Shown: positions 1-8,225, numbered from the stretch's first letter. The stretch: DNA of 64,000 bases from Pigmentiphaga humi (GCF_900606115.1 NZ_UWPJ01000016.1:62001-126000), one strand, 5' to 3'. Translations and numbers: made by a program. Notes: generated from the sequence alone by a model not told the origin.

Positions 1-329
1 ATCGCCAGGCCGGCGAAGCCGCGCGTCAGCGTGGAGGCCGCGTGCTCCAGCAATTCGCCGTCTTCCAGCATCTGCATGAAGCTCGCTCCGATCACCTCCA
101 GGCCGGGCGTCAGCCGCGTGCCGTTGAGGGTGGCGTAGAGCTGCCAGGCACCCAGCACCGCGGCCAGGCCGAGCGCCTTGAGCACCGGGCCGGACAGCAG
201 GAGCGCCGACAGCACACGACCGTGCGCTGCCCGATCCTGGGCACCGCGGATCCGGCTTTGCCGGTCCGTAGGTAGAGTCCCCTGGGGCGCGCGCGTCAGC
301 GCGTAGGAAGGGGCTTTCATCCTAGCCAT
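1..329 (-). CDS. ABC transporter permease (second permease), 3' end cut by window edge
   Basis: This is the N-terminal part of an inner-membrane permease of the NitT/TauT (nitrate/sulfonate/taurine) ABC importer class. About 109 codons are visible and the rest lies beyond base 1. A first hydrophobic segment (around LGLAAVLGAWQLYATL) is followed by a soluble stretch typical of these permeases. The ATG at 329 is preceded by a good GGGAGGAG site and overlaps the end of the first permease by 8 bases, so it is translationally coupled. An in-frame ATG at 320 is an alternative. Residues about 5-33 are encoded by a copy of the dispersed GC-rich repeat (236-313), so the N-terminal tail is probably not conserved in relatives. 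A start further downstream cannot be excluded. Confidence 0.75.
   Translation of the reverse strand, partial: MARMKAPSYALTRAPQGTLPTDRQSRIRGAQDRAAHGRVLSALLLSGPVLKALGLAAVLGAWQLYATLNGTRLTPGLEVIGASFMQMLEDGELLEHAASTLTRGFAGLA
236..313 (-). repeat. Dispersed GC-rich repeat, copy A (inside permease N-terminus)
   Basis: This copy has the same core parts as the other six: a GGATCCGGC...GCCGGTCC stem, a CCCCTGGGG-type block and a GCGCGCGTCAGCGCGTAGG end. It is degenerate in the middle. It lies inside the start of the permease reading frame, unlike the intergenic copies. Confidence 0.7.
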
Positions 330-1149
330 GGCTCGCTCCTCCCGAGTGACGGCCGACGCCGAGGCCGCGCGCGACCAGTTGCAGCACCGCATTGGCCACG
401 ACGCCGCACAGCGCCACCGCCACGATGCCGGCGTACATCGCGCCGTACTCGCCGTCCCGGTAGGCCTGCATCAGCCCCGCGCCCAGACCGTTGGAATGCC
501 CCACCACTTCGGTGGCGACCATCAGCACGAAGGAAATCATCAGGCTGATGCGCACGCCCACCAGCGCGCGCGGCATCGCCGCCGGCACCACCACCTGGAA
601 GAAGCTGCGCAGCTTGGACGCGCCGACGTTGCGCGCCACCCAGAGCAGGCGCGCATTGATGCCGAGCGCGCCGTTCATGGCGTTCAGGTAGGACGGGTAG
701 AAGGCGCTGATGGCGATCACCAGGATGCGCGACTTGTCGGTGAAGCCGAGCAGCACGGCGATGGCGGGGAACAGCGCGATCTTGGGGATGGGATGGGTGA
801 AGGACTGCGTCAGGTCGAACAGGTCCCGGAACACCCGGGACACGCCGGCGAGCAATCCCAGCATCACGCCGATCGCGCTGCCGATGAAAAAACCGCTGAG
901 GGCGCGATAGAGGCTGGGTCCGGTCTGCGCGGCCAGGTCGCCGCTGCGGGCCAGCGCCACGAAGGCCGCGGCGATCTCGACCGGCCCGTAGATGTACTCG
1001 GGCAGGACGCCGGCCATTGCCAGGCCTTCCCAGGCCGCCAGGACGAACACGGTGAACGCCGTCGAGATCAGCCAGGTCTGCTCGCGCGCGGCCCCCAGGA
1101 AAGACTGCTTGCGCATCAACTGCGCGGCCATGCTGCCGGAGGTGCTCAT
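322..1149 (-). CDS. ABC transporter permease (NitT/TauT family)
   Basis: This is a 275-residue inner-membrane permease of a nitrate/sulfonate/taurine-type ABC importer. It has several hydrophobic helices and a typical EAA-like cytoplasmic loop region (VARNVGASKLRSFFQVVVPAAMPRALVG, here given as its span near residues 165-195) that would contact the ATPase. The start ATG at 1149 overlaps the stop of the ATPase gene in an ATGA junction, so the two are coupled. Reading further upstream in the same frame gives only ATPase antisense-frame sequence and was discarded. With the receptor, the ATPase and the second permease it forms a complete importer. The substrate cannot be named from sequence. Confidence 0.88.
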   Translation of the reverse strand: MSTSGSMAAQLMRKQSFLGAAREQTWLISTAFTVFVLAAWEGLAMAGVLPEYIYGPVEIAAAFVALARSGDLAAQTGPSLYRALSGFFIGSAIGVMLGLLAGVSRVFRDLFDLTQSFTHPIPKIALFPAIAVLLGFTDKSRILVIAISAFYPSYLNAMNGALGINARLLWVARNVGASKLRSFFQVVVPAAMPRALVGVRISLMISFVLMVATEVVGHSNGLGAGLMQAYRDGEYGAMYAGIVAVALCGVVANAVLQLVARGLGVGRHSGGASHG

Positions 1150-1934
1150 TGCCCGGCTCCCGCCATCGCCGGCGCGCTCTTGGCCGATTCGCGGCGCAGC
1201 ACTTCCCACAGATGCGAACGATAGGCCAGGATGCGCGGATCGGCCTTGGTTTCCGACGAACGCGGGCGTTCCAGTTCGATGACGCAATCCTCGACCACGC
1301 GGCCGGGCGAGGCGCCCATCACCACGACCCGGTCGCCCAGGAAAATGGCTTCGTTGATGTCGTGCGTGATGAACACCACGGTCAGGCCCGAGGTCTGCCA
1401 CAGCCGCGTCAATTCTTCCTGCATGACTTCGCGCGTCTGCGCATCGAGCGCGCCGAAAGGCTCGTCCATCAGCAGCACGCTGGGCTCCATCGCCAGTGTC
1501 CGGGCCAGCGCGGCGCGCTGGCGCATGCCGCCCGACAATTCGCCGGGGTAGGCATTGCCGAAACGCTCCAGCCCCACCATCGCCAGCAATTCGTCGGCGC
1601 GGGCATGGGCCTGGCGCCACGGCGTGCCGGCCACTTCCAGCGGCCAGGCCACGTTGGCCCGCGCCGTGCGCCACGGAAACAGCATGGCCTCCTGGAACAC
1701 CATGCCGCGGTCGCGTCCCGGGCCGGCGATGGGCTTGCCCTCGATCTCCACCGAACCCGTGGTGGGAAACTCGAAGCCTCCCAGCATGTGCAGCAAGGTC
1801 GTCTTGCCGCAGCCGCTGGGGCCCAGGATGGTCAGGAACTCCCCTTTGCTGACGGTCAGGTCGACCGCCGCCAGGGCGTTGACGATGTGTTTGCCGCGAC
1901 GAAACGTCTTCGTCACGTGTTTGACTTGTAGCAA
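1146..1934 (-). CDS. ABC transporter ATP-binding protein (NitT/TauT family)
   Basis: This is a 262-residue cytoplasmic ATPase that powers the importer. Visible motifs are Walker A GPSGCGKTTLL (about residues 35-45), the Q-loop in MVFQEAMLFPW, the signature LSGGMRQRAALARTLA, Walker B VLLMDEPFGALD and the H-loop VVFITHDINEA. The chosen start is TTG at 1934, because it follows an AAGGAG site at correct spacing and gives the usual family N-terminus (LLQVKHVTKTF). No ATG lies near. The stop overlaps the next permease start (ATGA). A 38-base gap separates it from the receptor gene upstream, so all four genes should be one transcript. Confidence 0.9.
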   Translation of the reverse strand: MLQVKHVTKTFRRGKHIVNALAAVDLTVSKGEFLTILGPSGCGKTTLLHMLGGFEFPTTGSVEIEGKPIAGPGRDRGMVFQEAMLFPWRTARANVAWPLEVAGTPWRQAHARADELLAMVGLERFGNAYPGELSGGMRQRAALARTLAMEPSVLLMDEPFGALDAQTREVMQEELTRLWQTSGLTVVFITHDINEAIFLGDRVVVMGASPGRVVEDCVIELERPRSSETKADPRILAYRSHLWEVLRRESAKSAPAMAGAGQ

Positions 1935-1972
1935 GAGAACTCCTTGGGCCCGCGCAGCGGGTAGGCGGTGGG

Positions 1973-3040
1973 CTACTTCACCAGCGAATAGCCCGGCATC
2001 ACGAGCTTGGCGGCGGGCTGGACCATGGCCGGCGGCATGAAGCGGGCCGCGGCCATGTCTTTCATGGTCGCGTCGAGCTCGGCCAGCGGGATCACGCCCC
2101 CTTCGCTGCGGCCGCCGTCCGCGCCCGCCTTGGCCGAGAACGGCGTCACGTACTTGGCGGCGATCAGCTTGGGATAAGCCGCCTCGCGGTTGGCGCTCCA
2201 GTTCGACAGGGCCTGCTGGTAGTCCTTGCGCCAGGCGCAGTAGGCCTGCGGATTCGCCTGTATGAACTTGGGCGAGAAGAAGATCAGCAGGCTGGGCTGG
2301 TTCTGCCCGCCGGTGGCCTCGAAAGGCGTCATGATGGTCTGGACGCCGCCCGTGGACGTGGCCTTGAACAGGAACTGGCGCGCCAGCCAGGCAACGTCGA
2401 TCTGGCCGTTGCGCAAGGCCTGCTCCTGGGCCGGCGGCGGCAGTGAGACGAAAGAGACGTCGTTGGGCTTCATGCCGGCGCGCCGCAGCGCGCTCTTGAC
2501 CCAGTATTCGCTGATCGTGTTGGGGCCGTAGTAGCCGACCTTCTTGCCCTTGAAATCCTTGATGTCGCGGATGTTGCTGCTGTCCAGCGCGGCGAAGGCT
2601 CCTTCGTTGTCTTCTTTGTTGACCTGGATCAGCGCGGCGACGGCGCGCGCGTCGATGCCCACGTGCACCGCCGTCACCAGCGCGGGAAAGCTGATGGTGC
2701 CGGCATCGATCTGCCCGGCCTGGAAGGCGGTCATGCGGTCGGTGGAGGTGAACTCGGTGACTTCCAGCGAGTAGAACTTGCCGTTGTTGGGATAGGCGGC
2801 CTTGTCGGCCCACAGCAGCGCCAGCGGTTCTTCGCCGCCGCCGGTAGTGCCGTAGCGGATGGGAACCGGCTTGGCCGGCGCTGCCGAGAGGTCGACGGCA
2901 GCGCATGCGTCGGCATTGGCGCCGGCCGCGGCCGCCTGGCCGGCGCACGCCGCCACGGCAAGGCCGAGCATGCCGCGCACCGCGAAACGGGACAGCGCGC
3001 CGGCCCTGCGGACGAACGAACCTGGGGTGAAATCGTGCAT
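1973..3040 (-). CDS. ABC transporter substrate-binding protein (NitT/TauT-like)
   Basis: This is a 355-residue periplasmic receptor. The N-terminus (RRAGALSRFAVRGMLGLAV...AAAAG) looks like a signal peptide with a cleavage site near residue 38. The fold signature is of the NMT1/TauA type: RYGTTGGGEEPLALLWADKA, then FQAGQIDAGTISFPALV, then DFKGKKVGYYGP. The ATG at 3040 has an AGGAG ribosome site eight bases upstream. It is the first gene of the importer operon. NitT/TauT receptors bind taurine, sulfonates, nitrate, pyrimidine precursors or aromatic acids, and the sequence does not decide between these. Confidence 0.85.
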   Translation of the reverse strand: MHDFTPGSFVRRAGALSRFAVRGMLGLAVAACAGQAAAAGANADACAAVDLSAAPAKPVPIRYGTTGGGEEPLALLWADKAAYPNNGKFYSLEVTEFTSTDRMTAFQAGQIDAGTISFPALVTAVHVGIDARAVAALIQVNKEDNEGAFAALDSSNIRDIKDFKGKKVGYYGPNTISEYWVKSALRRAGMKPNDVSFVSLPPPAQEQALRNGQIDVAWLARQFLFKATSTGGVQTIMTPFEATGGQNQPSLLIFFSPKFIQANPQAYCAWRKDYQQALSNWSANREAAYPKLIAAKYVTPFSAKAGADGGRSEGGVIPLAELDATMKDMAAARFMPPAMVQPAAKLVMPGYSLVK

Positions 3041-3310
3041 CGCGAATGCTCCTGTTATGAGGCGGGACGCAACGCGGGCCTACCTTCCGGCACACCCACC
3101 GCACACGTCATCCGTGGAAGCATTCTCCGGCTTTTTACTTGATACAGTCAAATATTAAAGGGCTATCGTTTTCCCGTATCCAGCATGAAAAAAATGTGAT
3201 TTTTCAGTGCCTTAACGCTATTTCGAGGCACAAACCCTCATAAAGCATGCACCACAACCGGGAAATTTCGCCTTTTAAATATGAACAAGTCATATATTCC
3301 AGGGCGATTT
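3041..3310. promoter_or_regulatory. AT-rich intergenic region upstream of the ABC importer
   Basis: This 270-base stretch is much less GC-rich than its surroundings and has no credible gene. It holds two inverted repeats: TGAAAAA/TTTTTCA (3186-3206) and GTGCCT/AGGCAC (3207-3231). A TTGACT -35-like hexamer reads toward the importer near 3149. It should contain the importer promoter and the 3' end of the upstream regulator transcript. The TGAAAAA repeat could serve as a weak terminator for that regulator. Confidence 0.4.
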
Positions 3311-4525
3311 CTACTCCACCAATTGCCGGGCCCGCGCGATGAACCCGTCCAACCGGGCATAGACACGCGAAAGCTCCTCTTCCGCAAGCCCGCCGACGAC
3401 GTGCCGGTTGCGGGCCGCGGCCGCCTCGGCCAACCGGTGGCGCATGGCTTCGCCTTCGGGCGTCAACGTGAGCACCGCCTCCCGGCTGTCCTGCTCGCTG
3501 CGCTCGCGCACCACGAAGCCGCGCTTGGTCAAGGCCGATACCGCCCGGCTCATCTGGCCCGCATCCAGCATCGCGTGATAGGCCAGCTCGCCGATGGAGA
3601 CCGGCTGGAACGCCCCCAGCAAGGTCACCGTCAACCACTCCACCTGGGACAGCCCGTACTCCGAGCGCGCGAATTGCACGGCGCTGCGGGTCAGCACCCG
3701 GCTCAGGGCATTGATGCGCGGCGCCAGGAGGCCGAAACGCTGGAAGGAGAAACCCCGGACCGGCGCCTCCGCCGGCCGTTCGGCCAAGGCGTCCCGGCCC
3801 GCGCCCGGCGACGGGCACACCCGCAGGAATTCACGGACCTCGTCGGGGGACGGCTGGCGGCCGGCCAGGGCAGGCCGCAACCGTTCGTAGAACTGCAGGC
3901 GCGCCTGGTGGTCGCGCCGCGCGCCGCCATGGGCCGCCACCAGGCTGCGCCGGGAGAAACGCTCGAACCTGCGCATTTCGCGCACCAGGAATTCGGCGAT
4001 ACGGACCAACTCGGGTTCGTGCACGGCGTCGAAACCCGGCATGCGCGGCTCGGGGGCCTCCCGGCCGCGCCGCGCGCCCGCGCCGGGCAGGCCCAGCACA
4101 TAGGCGCGCTGCACGTCGGAGAACCCGTCGTAGGCGGCCTCGAACACCTCCCACATCTCCAGCACCGCCATTACGAAACGCGCATCCTCGGGCGAAGCGT
4201 TGGACGACGCCTGGCTGTAGAGCGCTCCCATTTCGAGGTCGGCGGCCCAGTGGTTGCCGGTGGCGAACCCCCGGCATACCGCGTCCACCCGCGCGGACGA
4301 CGCCCCCAGATGGCGGAACAGGTCGCCCATGAAGGCCATCAGCGTTTTCTCGCCGTCGCTGAACCGAGGGCCGCCCGCGGCCGCCGCGCCGCCCAGCCCA
4401 CGCTCGATCAGCATGCGTATGGCCTGGGCGCGGGACGCCCCCGCCATATGGGCATCGCGCCAGGCATCGATGGCGGCTGCGGAAGCCTCGTCGAGCCGCA
4501 TCTCAAACCGTTCTGTTTTGGCCAT
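3311..4525 (-). CDS. Transcriptional regulator with RHH, YfbU-like and MarR domains
   Basis: This is a 404-residue protein with three recognisable parts. Residues 1-45 (AKTERFEMRLDEASAAAIDA) resemble a ribbon-helix-helix DNA-binding arm. Residues about 60-235 resemble the YfbU family, with SDGEKTLMAFMGDLFRHL, FVMAVLEMWEVFEAAYDGF, PGFDAVHEPELVRIAEFLV and RRFERFSRRSL. Residues about 255-404 are a MarR winged helix (LSQVEWLTVTLLGAF, wing EQDSREAVLTLTPEGEAM). RHH-YfbU pairs are known, but I do not know a family with a MarR domain attached. The ATG at 4525 was preferred over an upstream in-frame start at 4579 because it gives the usual RHH-YfbU N-terminus. An inverted repeat at 4545-4565 suggests autoregulation. 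Confidence 0.8.
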   Translation of the reverse strand: MAKTERFEMRLDEASAAAIDAWRDAHMAGASRAQAIRMLIERGLGGAAAAGGPRFSDGEKTLMAFMGDLFRHLGASSARVDAVCRGFATGNHWAADLEMGALYSQASSNASPEDARFVMAVLEMWEVFEAAYDGFSDVQRAYVLGLPGAGARRGREAPEPRMPGFDAVHEPELVRIAEFLVREMRRFERFSRRSLVAAHGGARRDHQARLQFYERLRPALAGRQPSPDEVREFLRVCPSPGAGRDALAERPAEAPVRGFSFQRFGLLAPRINALSRVLTRSAVQFARSEYGLSQVEWLTVTLLGAFQPVSIGELAYHAMLDAGQMSRAVSALTKRGFVVRERSEQDSREAVLTLTPEGEAMRHRLAEAAAARNRHVVGGLAEEELSRVYARLDGFIARARQLVE

Positions 4526-4544
4526 GCCGGATCCTGTCGGGTTA

Positions 4545-4565
4545 TGTACGAGATAATACCGTACA
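4545..4565. promoter_or_regulatory. Operator-like inverted repeat before the RHH-YfbU-MarR gene
   Basis: TGTACG and CGTACA arms flank a 9-base AT-rich spacer, 20 bases upstream of the regulator start. The position fits autorepression by the encoded protein. Which of its two DNA-binding domains would read the site is unknown. Confidence 0.45.
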
Positions 4566-4627
4566 AATTCCGTAATCACCTAGCCAAACGAACAACGCAG
4601 TCTCCACTTCCCCGCCGCTTCCCTTCC

Positions 4628-5602
4628 TCATGGCGCGTCGATGCGCACCTTGCCGGAACGCACCAGCTCGCTCACCGCGCGCACTTCGGCGAGCAGGCTT
4701 TTCCCGAGTTGCTCGGGCGTCCCGCCCACGGGAATAAAGCCCTGCTCCACCAGCTTTCCGCGCACGTCCGCATCGGTCAGCGCCTGGTTGACGGCGCGAT
4801 TGAGCAGCCCCACCGCCGCGGCCGGCGTGCCGGCCGCGACATAGGTGCCGAAGGCGATCTCGGCCTCGAAGCCCGGCATGCCCGCCTCCGCCGCGGTCGG
4901 CACGTCGGGCAGCCGCTCCAGCCGCTCGGCGCTGGTGACCGCCAGCGCGCGCAGGCGGCCGGACTTCACGTATTGCTCGGCCGCCGCCACGGTTGCGAAC
5001 ACCAGTTGGATCTGCCCGCCCATCAGGTCCGTCATCATCGGGCCCGTGCCGCGGTACGGCACGTGCAGCAGTTCGATGCCCGCCTCGGAGCGAAAGCGTT
5101 CCGTCGCCAGGTGCTGCGGCGTCGCATTGCCCGGCGAGCCGAAGCTCAGCGAGCCGGGCTTGCGCTTGGCCAGCTCCACGAGTTCGCGCAGGTTGGCGGC
5201 CGGCACGCCGGGGTTGACAGCGACAAGATAGGGCGAGCGTGCAATCATGCAAACCGGCGCAAGCTCGCTGCCGAGCTGGGAGAGCGGCCGGCTGTAATAG
5301 CGGACCGACGGCACCAGCCCGGAGAACAGCATGGTGTTGCCCTGCCGGTCGGCGTTGGCCACATACTCGGCGCCGACGATGCCGCTGGCCCCCGGCTTGT
5401 TCTCGACCACGACCGGCCGCCCCAGCACCTTTTCGAGCCGGGCGCCGATTGCGCGTCCCAGCACGTCGGTTCCTCCGCCCGGAGGAAAAGGCACGATCAC
5501 GTGCAGCGGCACATTGGATGCGCCCTGCGCGCGCGCCGCGCCCAGCCAAGCCGATGAAGCCAGGGCGGTCAGCGCCGCCAGCATTTGCCTGCGTTCCATC
5601 AT
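4628..5602 (-). CDS. Bug-family tripartite tricarboxylate transporter receptor
   Basis: This is a 324-residue periplasmic solute receptor of the Bug/TctC family. A signal peptide (MLAALTALASSAWLGAARAQG) precedes the family pattern HVIVPFPPGGGTDVLGRAIGA, VVVENKPGASGIVGAEYVA, LHVPYRGTGPMMTDLMGG and DVPTAAEAG. Such proteins bind carboxylates and related organic acids. No TctA/TctB membrane partner is present, as is common for Bug genes. It is the last gene of a three-gene operon with a hydrolase and an amino-acid-synthesis-family protein, which suggests that its ligand is the substrate of those enzymes. Confidence 0.9.
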   Translation of the reverse strand: MMERRQMLAALTALASSAWLGAARAQGASNVPLHVIVPFPPGGGTDVLGRAIGARLEKVLGRPVVVENKPGASGIVGAEYVANADRQGNTMLFSGLVPSVRYYSRPLSQLGSELAPVCMIARSPYLVAVNPGVPAANLRELVELAKRKPGSLSFGSPGNATPQHLATERFRSEAGIELLHVPYRGTGPMMTDLMGGQIQLVFATVAAAEQYVKSGRLRALAVTSAERLERLPDVPTAAEAGMPGFEAEIAFGTYVAAGTPAAAVGLLNRAVNQALTDADVRGKLVEQGFIPVGGTPEQLGKSLLAEVRAVSELVRSGKVRIDAP

Positions 5603-5654
5603 TCGTCTCCTTGCTTTTGATCATTCCGCGGGCGGCCCGAAGCGCCGCCCGCGC

Positions 5655-6452
5655 TCAAGCCCGCAGCGGCTGCGCCGCTTCGTCCGCGCCGGCAAAACGC
5701 GCCAGCATGCCGGCCACTGCACGCGCGGCCTCGACCGGCAGCATGTGCTTCTGCCCGGGTTCGATATGCAGCGCGGCGTGCGCAACCGCCTGCGACAGCT
5801 CCCTGGCCATGCGGGCCGTGGATCCGCTGTCCTGCTCTCCGGTCATCACCAGCGTCGGACACCGGATGGCGGACGCCGCCTGCGGCAGCGCCTCGTCCGC
5901 CGTCGCGAACACGCGATAGGCGGCGAGAAAATCCTCGCGGCGATTGGACAGCAGTCTGTGCCTGACCACCGCCACCGCGGCAGGATGGGCGGCCGCGAAC
6001 TCGGGCGAGAACCAGCGCGCCAGCGAAACCTCGGCGTTGGCCGCGGCATGGCCCGATTCGGCCTGGCGCAGCCGCGCGCGCACCGCCTGGCGTTCCTCCT
6101 CGCTGCGCCGGAAGACGGTGCTCATGAGCACCAGCCGGTCCACGCGCTCCGGATGCAGGGCGGCAAACCGTCCCGCGACCAGCCCGCCCATCGAATACCC
6201 GACGATGCATGGCCGGCTCAGCCCCTCGGCGTCGAGCACCTTGCCCAGTTGCTCCACATAGCAATCCAGGTCGGGCTCGTGCGCCTCCAGCGGCGTGCCG
6301 CCGTGGCCCAGCATGTCGTAGCGCACGAGTTCGCAGCGGCCGCCGATTTCCCGCTCGAGCGCGTCCCACATGCGCAGGTCCAGGCCCACGCCGTGGATCA
6401 GCACTACTTGCGGGCCCGTCCCGCTGCGCTCGATCCGCGTGCGCCCGCTCAC
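5655..6452 (-). CDS. Alpha/beta hydrolase (enol-lactonase-like)
   Basis: This is a 265-residue cytoplasmic alpha/beta hydrolase. The oxyanion region VVLIHGVGLDLRMWD, the nucleophile elbow GYSMGG (Ser about 88), an acid in TGEQDSG and the catalytic His near PGQKHMLPVE are all visible. Length and motifs resemble 3-oxoadipate enol-lactonase and similar C-C or ester hydrolases. Its start overlaps the stop of the upstream gene (ATGA), so the two are coupled. The substrate is unknown. The neighbouring Bug receptor and PF06684-type protein argue for degradation of an imported organic acid or amide. Confidence 0.85.
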   Translation of the reverse strand: MSGRTRIERSGTGPQVVLIHGVGLDLRMWDALEREIGGRCELVRYDMLGHGGTPLEAHEPDLDCYVEQLGKVLDAEGLSRPCIVGYSMGGLVAGRFAALHPERVDRLVLMSTVFRRSEEERQAVRARLRQAESGHAAANAEVSLARWFSPEFAAAHPAAVAVVRHRLLSNRREDFLAAYRVFATADEALPQAASAIRCPTLVMTGEQDSGSTARMARELSQAVAHAALHIEPGQKHMLPVEAARAVAGMLARFAGADEAAQPLRA

Positions 6453-7051
6453 TTTGCGCCCGCTCCGGGAGCGGCCAGCCCCATTTCACGCATGTCCTGG
6501 TAGCGGTCGCCGATACGCGCATGCGGCCGTCCGCCCACGCTGGCGCCCAGCGCGACGACGATCTCGTCCGGCCCCGGCGCATCGGCAATCGTGGTCTGCA
6601 CGGTCAGGTAATGCGAGCGCATGCCTTCGTCGTTCTTATGCATCATCGGCACGACGATCGGGCAGCCCATCGGCCCGCGCGTATTCGTGAAGCTCAGGTA
6701 GCTGGTGCCGGATACCGCGTCGCGGTACGCGTTACCGAAGCGCAGCGTGTGGATCAGCGCGGACGCATGCTCGACTTCTCCGCTCGCTCCCGCCACCGCC
6801 GCCTTGCCATAGGCCTCGACGCGTTCCCCCGAGCCGACATGGCCCAGCACCCGCGCCACCAGCAGCTCGCCCAGCGGCGGCGCCAACTCCATGATCTCGG
6901 ACCGCAAGTCCTCCTGGAATGGCCGGCCCGCCCAGGGATTCTTCACCACCGCGGCGCACAGCACCATCAGCAGCGGCCGCGGCACGGCGCGCCCGCCTTC
7001 GATGCGCGTTTCTTCGATGTACGAAACGACTTTACGGACTTCCAGCGTCAT
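6449..7051 (-). CDS. 'Amino acid synthesis' family protein (PF06684-like)
   Basis: This is a 200-residue protein of the family annotated only as amino acid synthesis (formerly DUF1185). Characteristic segments are KNPWAGRPFQEDL, VEAYGKAAVAG, FGNAYRDAVSGTSYLSFTN and MGCPIVVPMMHKNDEGMRSH. The biochemical role of the family is not firmly established. Members occur next to Bug receptors and hydrolases in Burkholderiales. The ATG at 7051 has a strong AAGGAGG site. It is the first gene of the operon and divergent from the LysR regulator, which probably controls it. Confidence 0.82.
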   Translation of the reverse strand: MTLEVRKVVSYIEETRIEGGRAVPRPLLMVLCAAVVKNPWAGRPFQEDLRSEIMELAPPLGELLVARVLGHVGSGERVEAYGKAAVAGASGEVEHASALIHTLRFGNAYRDAVSGTSYLSFTNTRGPMGCPIVVPMMHKNDEGMRSHYLTVQTTIADAPGPDEIVVALGASVGGRPHARIGDRYQDMREMGLAAPGAGAK

Positions 7052-7120
7052 ACGTCCTCCTTGGATGGACCTATGCTCACGCCGTCCGAAATTTTTGCCA
7101 AGCTAAATTAGTGGAAATAA

Positions 7121-7139
7121 AATTCGGTAATTCCGAATT
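7121..7139. promoter_or_regulatory. LysR-type operator in the divergent promoter
   Basis: AATTCGG and CCGAATT are perfect 7-base arms around a 5-base AT spacer. The core TCGGTAATTCCGA fits the LysR T-N11-A box. It sits 18 bases before the LysR gene and about 70 bases before the divergent operon, the usual place for a LysR activator/autorepressor site. Confidence 0.6.
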
Positions 7140-7157
7140 AAAAAGGCCGAGGCCGGC

Positions 7158-8066
7158 ATGGAAGCGTTCAAGATCCAGCACCTGCGGCAATTCGTCGCCA
7201 CCGCCGATCACGGCAGTTTCCAGGCAGCGGCCCATGCCACCTTCCGCTCGCAAGCCGCCGTCTCGGCCGCCATGGACGACCTGGAGCGCCAGGTAGGCGG
7301 CGCCCTGTTCGAACCTGGCAAACGCGCGCGCCCCACGCCGCTCGGCATGAGCCTGCTGCCGCTGTTCCGCGAACTGCTGGCCGTGCACGACCGCATCCGC
7401 ACGGAAGCCCACGAACTCGCGCATGCCCGCCGCGGCGCGGTCGCGCTGGCCGTCATGCCTTCGCTGGCCGATGAGTGGCTGCCCGACATCCTCGCCCGCT
7501 ACACGCGGGATTTTCCCAAGGTGCGCCTGCGCGCCGTGGATATCCCGTCGCAGGCGGTGCGCCAGCTGGTGCTGAGCGGCGAAGTGGACATAGGCATCGC
7601 CGGCCTGCTGGCCGACGAACCGCGCCTGGACTTCCTGCCTATCGCCCGCGACGAATTCGGCATCATCTGCCCCGCCGGCCATCCCCTCGCCCGCGCGCGC
7701 ACCCCGGTCGAATGGAGCGCCTTGGCCGGCGAACGCCTGATCGGCAACGCCACCTTCGAGGCCTTGCGCCACCCCGGCATCCCCGCCTGGGTCAGCGACC
7801 CGGACATGACCATCACCAACCGGACCTCGCTCATCGCCAGCGTCCGTTCGGGCCTGGGCATCACCATCCTCCCCGTCCTGGCCCGCCCCGCGCGCCGGCA
7901 CAAACTGGCCTTCGTGCGCCTGCGCTCCTCCGTCATCGCCCGCACCGTCGGCCTGGTCACCCGCCCCGGCCAAAGCCTCTCCCCCGCCGCCCGGCACATG
8001 TTCGACCTGCTGGTCGAGCTGATGCGGGAACTCGCTACGGACAAGAGCGGCGAACTCATCGTCTAG
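7158..8066 (+). CDS. LysR family transcriptional regulator
   Basis: This is a 302-residue LysR-type regulator. The N-terminal winged helix is IQHLRQFVATADHGSFQAAA...SQAAVSAAMDDLERQVGGALFE. The C-terminal effector domain (about 90-300) includes VDIGIAGLLADEPRLDFLPI and VRSGLGITILPVLARPA. It is divergent from the PF06684/hydrolase/Bug operon across a 106-base gap holding a T-N11-A palindrome, so it most likely controls that operon in response to its substrate. Confidence 0.9.
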   Translation: MEAFKIQHLRQFVATADHGSFQAAAHATFRSQAAVSAAMDDLERQVGGALFEPGKRARPTPLGMSLLPLFRELLAVHDRIRTEAHELAHARRGAVALAVMPSLADEWLPDILARYTRDFPKVRLRAVDIPSQAVRQLVLSGEVDIGIAGLLADEPRLDFLPIARDEFGIICPAGHPLARARTPVEWSALAGERLIGNATFEALRHPGIPAWVSDPDMTITNRTSLIASVRSGLGITILPVLARPARRHKLAFVRLRSSVIARTVGLVTRPGQSLSPAARHMFDLLVELMRELATDKSGELIV

Positions 8067-8084
8067 CCACGGTCTGACCGTCAC

Positions 8085-8119
8085 AAAAACAAAAAGCCCC
8101 CACGCCAAAACGTGAGGGC
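8085..8119 (-). terminator. Rho-independent terminator for ilvC
   Basis: A 9-bp stem with one mismatch (GCCCCCACG against CGTGAGGGC, loop CCAAAA) is followed on the minus strand by two runs of five T. It lies just beyond repeat copy B downstream of ilvC and points in the ilvC direction. Confidence 0.75.
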
Positions 8120-8146
8120 CTTCATGCCACCGCACCCAGATTCACA

Positions 8147-8225
8147 CCCAGGGCACAGCGGATCCGGCTCCGCCGGTCCGCCAGTGCCGCCCCCTGGGGG
8201 GCGCGCGTAAGCGCGTACGGGGGGG
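8147..8225 (-). repeat. Dispersed GC-rich repeat, copy B (after ilvC)
   Basis: A full-length copy, about 79 bases. Read on the ilvC strand it begins right at the stop codon with CCCCCCGTACGCGCTTACGC, continues through GCGCCCCCCAGGGGGCGGC and the GGACCGGC...GCCGGATCC stem, and ends at CCTGGG. Confidence 0.85.

Noticed and set aside
1935-3104. N-terminal extension of the ABC ATPase frame through the receptor gene
   Set aside because: It is a low-complexity frame opposite codon phase of the receptor; the TTG at 1934 with AAGGAG gives the normal ATPase start.
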